NCBI RefSeq assembly: GCF_019801215.1
Contig: NZ_JAHVJO010000003.1
Span: 310,001-374,000 of the forward strand
Length of the DNA stretch: 64,000 nt
From: Fictibacillus nanhaiensis
GTDB lineage: Bacteria > Bacillota > Bacilli > Bacillales > Fictibacillaceae
Direction of reading: 5' to 3'
Numbering within the stretch: position 1 is the first letter of the stretch; every line of letters starts with the position of its first letter. The notes beneath the pieces are model-generated. The model saw only the letters and a list, made by a program, of their open reading frames with translations, was not told the origin of the DNA and made no database searches. The translations under genes were made by a program, and so were the position numbers. Of this stretch, positions 59,920 to 64,000 are shown piece by piece.

Positions 59920-62049
59920 TCAATTTCTTTTTAGTTTTTTAAACTGTTCTGCAAAGTATATCCACGTTCCAATCATACTAACGACCATGAATCCAATTAA
60001 TATCCATGTATTTAAGGCAAAGCTGGTCATATCTCCGCTTGAAATAACCGATTTGAATCCTGAAACTGAATAAGTCATCGGAAGCCATGCATTAAAAACT
60101 TGCAAACCATTCGGTACCAATTCGATTGGGAATGTTCCGGCACTCGTAGTGAGCTGAAGAATTAAGATGATGATGGCTACAAATCGTCCAGGATCACCTA
60201 ATAAGGTTACGAATAGCTGTACGAGCGCTAAAAATGTAAGACTTGTAATGATGCTCAGTAGTATAAAACCAGGCAGATTGCTAACTTGAATATTTAACCC
60301 TAGCAATAAAACGGCGTCTGCTATCAAAGCTTGAACGACACCTACGGCAGCTAGGAAAGAAAACTTCCCTGCGAACCAGTCTAACCCTGAGCGCGGATTC
60401 CCTGTTTTATCCCGTAAAGGAAATACGATAGACATCAATAACGCCCCGACAAAAAGTCCAAGTGATAAAAAGTATGGAGCAAAACCAGTTCCATAGTTTG
60501 GAACATCTGAGAAGGTTTTTGTTTTTACAGAGACAGGGTTGGCAATTCGTTCAAACATCTTGCTGTCTGGGTCAAGTTCTCCTGTTTTGTCTGCTGCTTC
60601 ACTAAGTGAAGACGAAAGCTTGCTGCTTCCATCAAGAAGTCTTTGTTCCCCGTTGTGAATCTCCTGCACGTGATCTGTAACCTCTTGCCATCCTGACGAA
60701 ATGGTTGACGTTCCATCTGCAATCTTACCGCTGGCAGCTAACAACTGTTGTGAACCAGCTGCTGCTTCGCCTAACTTAGATTGAAACGTTTCAGTGCCTT
60801 CATTAAGCTTTGCTTGACCGCTCACAAGCTGATCAACTCCGCCAACTAATTTAAGCTGACCGTTATGAAGCTGTTCTGCTCCTTGTGCAACAGCGGTTTG
60901 TGAATCGCTAAGCTTTTTAGCACCGTCTGAAAGCTCATTTGCTCCTCCTGCAATCTTGCCGGATGCTGCAGTTACGTCATCTAAACCGTTATTAACGCCA
61001 TTGCTGATCGCTGCAAGCTGCTTTAATGATGCAGCCATCTCTTCGTCAGACATATTGCCTTGGTTTTGTATCAATGCATGAATTTGTTGTTCTAGTTGTT
61101 TTGATCCTGCTGTGGCTTTTTGCGCCCCTGCGTTCCATTCATTCACAGAACCAGCAAGTGCACTCGCACCACTCGATAACTTAGCAGCACCGCCTTGAAG
61201 GGCAAGACTACCGTCCTTGATTTTTTCTGATCCTGCTGTCGCCTGGTCAATTCCGCCTTTTAGGGCTTGTGCACCGTTACTCAGTTGACTTTGACCAGCT
61301 GCAAGCTGTTTATGAGCCGCAAGCAGTTTATCGATTCCGCTATCAAACTCGGTTAATTTTGACTGAAAAAGAGTTGCACCCTTTTTAAGTTCATTGATCT
61401 GGGGCGTTTTCTCTTCCATGCCAGTTGCAAGTTCACCACTTCCAGAAGCCGCTTTCTTAAGACCGTCTGTAACTTGATTCGACCCGTCTGCGGCTTTTTC
61501 CAAACCGCCGGCTAACTGCTCTACTTGATCAAACATGACTTCAGCATACGTTTTGGTAAGTTCGTTCGATAGGCTTTCTTTCATCTTATCAACTGCAGTT
61601 CCACCAATTTGTGCTGCTAAGAAGTTAAAGCCTGCATTTGGTGAATAAATAATTTCTGGCTTTTTATCTGAGCTGTCAGATAAAGATGTTGCATTTTCTG
61701 AAAAGTCATGGGGAATCTCGATCATCATATAATATTCATTTTGTTCGAGTCCTTGTTTTGCTTTTTCCTTACTTACGAATTTCCAATTAAACTGCGGATT
61801 CTCTTTTAGTTTTTCAACAAACTCATCACCGACAGTTAAACTATTTCCGTTATATTCATACCCTTCATCAAGGTTGACTATAGCAACCGGCAAATCTTCC
61901 ATCTTTTCATAAGGGTCCCAAAATGCCCATAAAAACATCCCGCTGTACAGCACAGGTATAAAAAGAACGGCCAATACGGGGATGGCGATTTTTTTGTTTC
62001 GAAAGACTGCTTTAAACTGTTCCCCAATAGAATCAAACAATGAATTCAC
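59920..62049 (-). CDS. yhgE: YhgE/Pip family membrane protein
   Basis: 709-aa protein. One N-terminal membrane helix (about 19-42), a very large extracytoplasmic region (about 45-505) and five to six helices at the C-terminus (about 525-700). The middle region has many short Gly-centred helical repeats of the form SGANELSDGAKKLSDSQ, about 11-14 residues apart, as in YhgE and the phage infection protein Pip. ABC-2-like C-terminus. Function is uncertain; relatives serve as phage receptors or in export in ESX loci. Its TetR regulator yhgD lies upstream, as in B. subtilis. GGAG before ATG 62049. Confidence 0.9.
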   Translation of the reverse strand: MNSLFDSIGEQFKAVFRNKKIAIPVLAVLFIPVLYSGMFLWAFWDPYEKMEDLPVAIVNLDEGYEYNGNSLTVGDEFVEKLKENPQFNWKFVSKEKAKQGLEQNEYYMMIEIPHDFSENATSLSDSSDKKPEIIYSPNAGFNFLAAQIGGTAVDKMKESLSNELTKTYAEVMFDQVEQLAGGLEKAADGSNQVTDGLKKAASGSGELATGMEEKTPQINELKKGATLFQSKLTEFDSGIDKLLAAHKQLAAGQSQLSNGAQALKGGIDQATAGSEKIKDGSLALQGGAAKLSSGASALAGSVNEWNAGAQKATAGSKQLEQQIHALIQNQGNMSDEEMAASLKQLAAISNGVNNGLDDVTAASGKIAGGANELSDGAKKLSDSQTAVAQGAEQLHNGQLKLVGGVDQLVSGQAKLNEGTETFQSKLGEAAAGSQQLLAASGKIADGTSTISSGWQEVTDHVQEIHNGEQRLLDGSSKLSSSLSEAADKTGELDPDSKMFERIANPVSVKTKTFSDVPNYGTGFAPYFLSLGLFVGALLMSIVFPLRDKTGNPRSGLDWFAGKFSFLAAVGVVQALIADAVLLLGLNIQVSNLPGFILLSIITSLTFLALVQLFVTLLGDPGRFVAIIILILQLTTSAGTFPIELVPNGLQVFNAWLPMTYSVSGFKSVISSGDMTSFALNTWILIGFMVVSMIGTWIYFAEQFKKLKRN

Positions 62050-62063
62050 TCCTTTAACTATAC

Positions 62064-62094
62064 AAAATGACCGTTTCGGTCAAACAGTCATTTT
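62064..62094. promoter_or_regulatory. 31-bp palindromic operator overlapping the yhgE promoter
   Basis: Arms AAAATGACCGTTT and AAACAGTCATTTT (one mismatch) with a 5-bp centre. On the minus strand it overlaps a promoter-like TTTGAC...TATAGT, 15 nt upstream of the yhgE ATG. It is the obvious binding site for the TetR protein encoded next. Confidence 0.7.
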
Positions 62095-62101
62095 GTTCCA
62101 A

Positions 62102-62160
62102 AAAAAGAGACTCCTTAAAGTCTGCTTTTAAAGAACTGACCAAAAATGAAAACTGGTCAC
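62102..62160 (-). terminator. Tandem hairpins after the tetR gene
   Basis: Two minus-strand hairpins: TGACCA...TGGTCA (about 62138-62160) and AGACT...AGTCT (62108-62123) followed by CTTTTTTT. They separate tetR from yhgE. Confidence 0.65.
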
Positions 62161-62196
62161 AACTAAATCTATCACGTTTTTACAGCTTCTGCAACA

Positions 62197-62766
62197 CTAT
62201 GATTTTCGCAGGCCATCCATTACAAACATTTCTAGAACTTCAAGCATCTTTTCCTTATGTATAGCAGGATGATCCTTCTCCCAATCAAAGATTAGAGCGA
62301 TATACAGCTTCACCATCATAAATGCCACAATATCTGTAGGACATTCTTTTAGTTCACCCTTTTCTACCGCTTTATCCAGTTCTTTTTGCACAAAGCTTAA
62401 GACAGCCTTTTCAATGCGTTGCAACGCTTCTGTCACAGGTGATGAATTCATCTCTTTTACTTCTTGAGATAGTTTTACAGCCAATACATGTGTTTTCCGG
62501 AACTCGATCACTTCATACAAAGCATAATGAAGATTTTCATAAAATGGTCGATCTTCCTTAATCGCTTCTGATGCTGCGAGTTTCGTTTCTTTCACGAGGC
62601 TTGTAACGATTTCAGAGAATAACTCCTCTTTGTTTGCGAAAAAAGTATAGATCGTTCCTTTCCCCACGTTCGCGATTTTTGCGATTTGATCAACCGTAGT
62701 CGCTTTATATCCAAACATAGAGAAAGATCGTTCAGCTGCTTCTAAAATACTTCTTCTGCGATCCAT
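62197..62766 (-). CDS. yhgD: TetR family regulator (YhgD-like)
   Basis: 189-aa repressor. HTH at 1-46: DRRRSILEAAERSFSMFGYKATTVDQIAKIANVGKGTIYTFF, a canonical TetR N-terminus. The remaining nine helices form a ligand pocket (C-terminal YIALIFDWEKDHPAIHKEKM). Its ATG overlaps the stop of the upstream histidine kinase gene (TAATG). Position and partner match yhgD-yhgE. Confidence 0.9.
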   Translation of the reverse strand: MDRRRSILEAAERSFSMFGYKATTVDQIAKIANVGKGTIYTFFANKEELFSEIVTSLVKETKLAASEAIKEDRPFYENLHYALYEVIEFRKTHVLAVKLSQEVKEMNSSPVTEALQRIEKAVLSFVQKELDKAVEKGELKECPTDIVAFMMVKLYIALIFDWEKDHPAIHKEKMLEVLEMFVMDGLRKS

Positions 62767-64000
62767 TAGTTTATCACCTCTTCTGGCCCTTTACCAGACT
62801 TCGTACATAAAGGTAACGATAAAAGGACTTTTGTTCCTGTCCCCACATCACTTTCATAGCTCAGCTTGCCGCCCATACCACCAATCAGCTTGTACGTTAC
62901 CATCATACCTAAGCCTGTACCTTTTGCTTTTGTTGTATAGAATGGAAGTCCTATTTGCTCAAGCTCTTCTTTTGTCATCCCTTTACCATTGTCTTCAATG
63001 GCGATGATGATATTTCTCTTTGTTACTTTATATCTGTATAGATGAATAGTTCCTGTATCCTCTATAGCTTCTACTCCATTTTTAATAATATTTATTAGCC
63101 CCTGCTTTAATCTTTGTTCATCTACACAAACTTCATAAGACCCTATATCACTTAACGTTACTTCTACATTATGGATGGCACCATAAGGAGCTGTTAAGGA
63201 AACCACATCTTTTATTACTTGTTTCAAATGAATTCTTTCAAGCTTTGGAACATCTGGCTTTACCATCGATAAATAATCAGTAATGATCTTATTTGTTCTG
63301 TCCAGTTCATTGATTAAAAGTGGTGAGTGTTCTTTTAATTTTTTGTCGGTTGTTGTACTGCCGAGAAATTGTATCATCCCTCTGATCGTTGTTAATGGAT
63401 TTCGAACTTCATGCGCGATAGCCGCTGCCATCTGTCCGGCTACTGCTAGTTTATCCAAATACACCGTTTCTTTTAATTGCATATTGATTTTGACAAGTCT
63501 TTCGATAAGAAAGATACATGAAAAAAAGGCGATTAAGAAACAAGAAAAATAGATAAGATAGAATTCCAGAGATAGAAAATTAAGATACGTATGTATAAAT
63601 AGCATATAAAATAAGGTATAGATGACAGCGATATAAATAGCCGAAATCCACCTTTTTTTATCTTCATCAAAAAAGTTCTGATACGCTAGGCTGACAATGT
63701 AAGCTAATAAAGTGAGAATAATACCGAGCCAAACATATTCTCCACCCATTCCAACCCTTGCTAGGATAACAACTAAAGAGCAAATAGCACCCGGCAGCCA
63801 GCCTGCGTACAGTGTCACAATCATGATTGGAACGTTTCTAAGGTCAAAATAAACATCCTTAAGCGTTTCGATCGGGTATACCATACAAACAAGTGCACCA
63901 ATACCACTTATTGCTCCAAAGACAACCTTATTCTTAATATCAGGAATGGCACCAGGATGCAGAGGGAAGAACATATTCACTAGATGCGTAAATGAGAAAA
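62766..64000 (-). CDS. Membrane sensor histidine kinase with LytS-like 5TM input (partial, N-terminus outside window)
   Basis: At least 411 residues visible. Residues about 1-165 are five to six helices of the 5TMR_LYT type (DIKNKVVFGAISGIGALVCMV, FDLRNVPIMIVTLYAGWLPGA). HisKA has the H-box AIAHEVRNPLT (His190 counted from the GTG at 63980). HATPase boxes are GLINIIKNGVEA, EDNGKGMTKEE and GTGLGM. The frame stays open to the window edge (FSFTHLVNMFF), so the true start lies beyond it. It is coupled to the TetR gene by TAATG, an unusual operon partner. No response regulator is adjacent. Confidence 0.85.
   Translation of the reverse strand, partial: FSFTHLVNMFFPLHPGAIPDIKNKVVFGAISGIGALVCMVYPIETLKDVYFDLRNVPIMIVTLYAGWLPGAICSLVVILARVGMGGEYVWLGIILTLLAYIVSLAYQNFFDEDKKRWISAIYIAVIYTLFYMLFIHTYLNFLSLEFYLIYFSCFLIAFFSCIFLIERLVKINMQLKETVYLDKLAVAGQMAAAIAHEVRNPLTTIRGMIQFLGSTTTDKKLKEHSPLLINELDRTNKIITDYLSMVKPDVPKLERIHLKQVIKDVVSLTAPYGAIHNVEVTLSDIGSYEVCVDEQRLKQGLINIIKNGVEAIEDTGTIHLYRYKVTKRNIIIAIEDNGKGMTKEELEQIGLPFYTTKAKGTGLGMMVTYKLIGGMGGKLSYESDVGTGTKVLLSLPLCTKSGKGPEEVIN

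Overview
The window comes from a low-GC, Gram-positive, endospore-forming, motile member of the Bacillaceae. Support: spoIIP, the B. subtilis-like motA-motB pair behind a sigma-D type promoter, ktrA behind a c-di-AMP (ydaO/yuaA) riboswitch, ytrA-type and yhgD-yhgE gene pairs, perfect cre sites, strong GGAGG ribosome binding sites and frequent TTG/GTG starts. I cannot name the species. No rRNA, tRNA, CRISPR array, prophage or transposase gene is visible.

Layout. 1-5 kb: partial ktrA with its riboswitch, uppP, cardiolipin synthase and spoIIP. 5-13.8 kb: a MarR gene divergent from an ArsR/MFS efflux pair, an unknown coiled-coil protein, a histidine phosphatase, a secreted CAP protein, a PAS histidine kinase, a ResA-like thioredoxin, and an ECF sigma/anti-sigma pair. 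14-25 kb: motAB, an M48 protease, an HAD hydrolase, a ytr-like GntR/ABC operon, a DUF421 protein, glpQ, a Cof phosphatase, azlCD and a murG-type glycosyltransferase. 25-32 kb: a branched-chain keto-acid dehydrogenase operon (leucine dehydrogenase, E1alpha, E1beta, E2, E3) with a perfect cre site, preceded by a FlK-like thioesterase. 32-36.5 kb: a peroxiredoxin-like gene, an SDR, an Na+-dependent transporter, a nitronate monooxygenase-like enzyme and a gamma-carbonic-anhydrase/PaaY-like protein.

36.5-48.5 kb is an aerobic phenylacetate degradation island: PaaX-type regulator, crotonases, thiolase, 3-hydroxyacyl-CoA dehydrogenase, an aldehyde dehydrogenase, EthD, paaD-C-B-A and paaK. A near-identical palindrome lies in front of both paaA and paaK, and a cre-type site in front of paaK. 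PaaE and the fused PaaZ are not present. 48.7-64 kb: lplJ with an MBL hydrolase, a histidine-rich YmaF protein, a LacI-controlled sugar ABC importer, an orphan GlnQ-type ATPase, an OpuF-type osmoprotectant importer with a permease-substrate-binding fusion, and histidine kinase-TetR-YhgE.

The most notable observation is at 32192-32755. The peroxiredoxin-like gene is open over 187 codons except for one in-frame UGA, exactly where a redox CxxC motif would carry its first cysteine (UGA-P-F-C). A small hairpin with a G in its AGUU loop begins 18 nt after the UGA, as in bacterial SECIS elements. This is a candidate selenoprotein in a lineage where selenocysteine use is uncommon. Other unexplained structure includes three intergenic arrays of short motifs spaced at 20-21 bp (two helical turns, or seven codons), at 3634, 31991 and 59790, and large hairpin-type dispersed repeats at 12270, 40425 and 40681.
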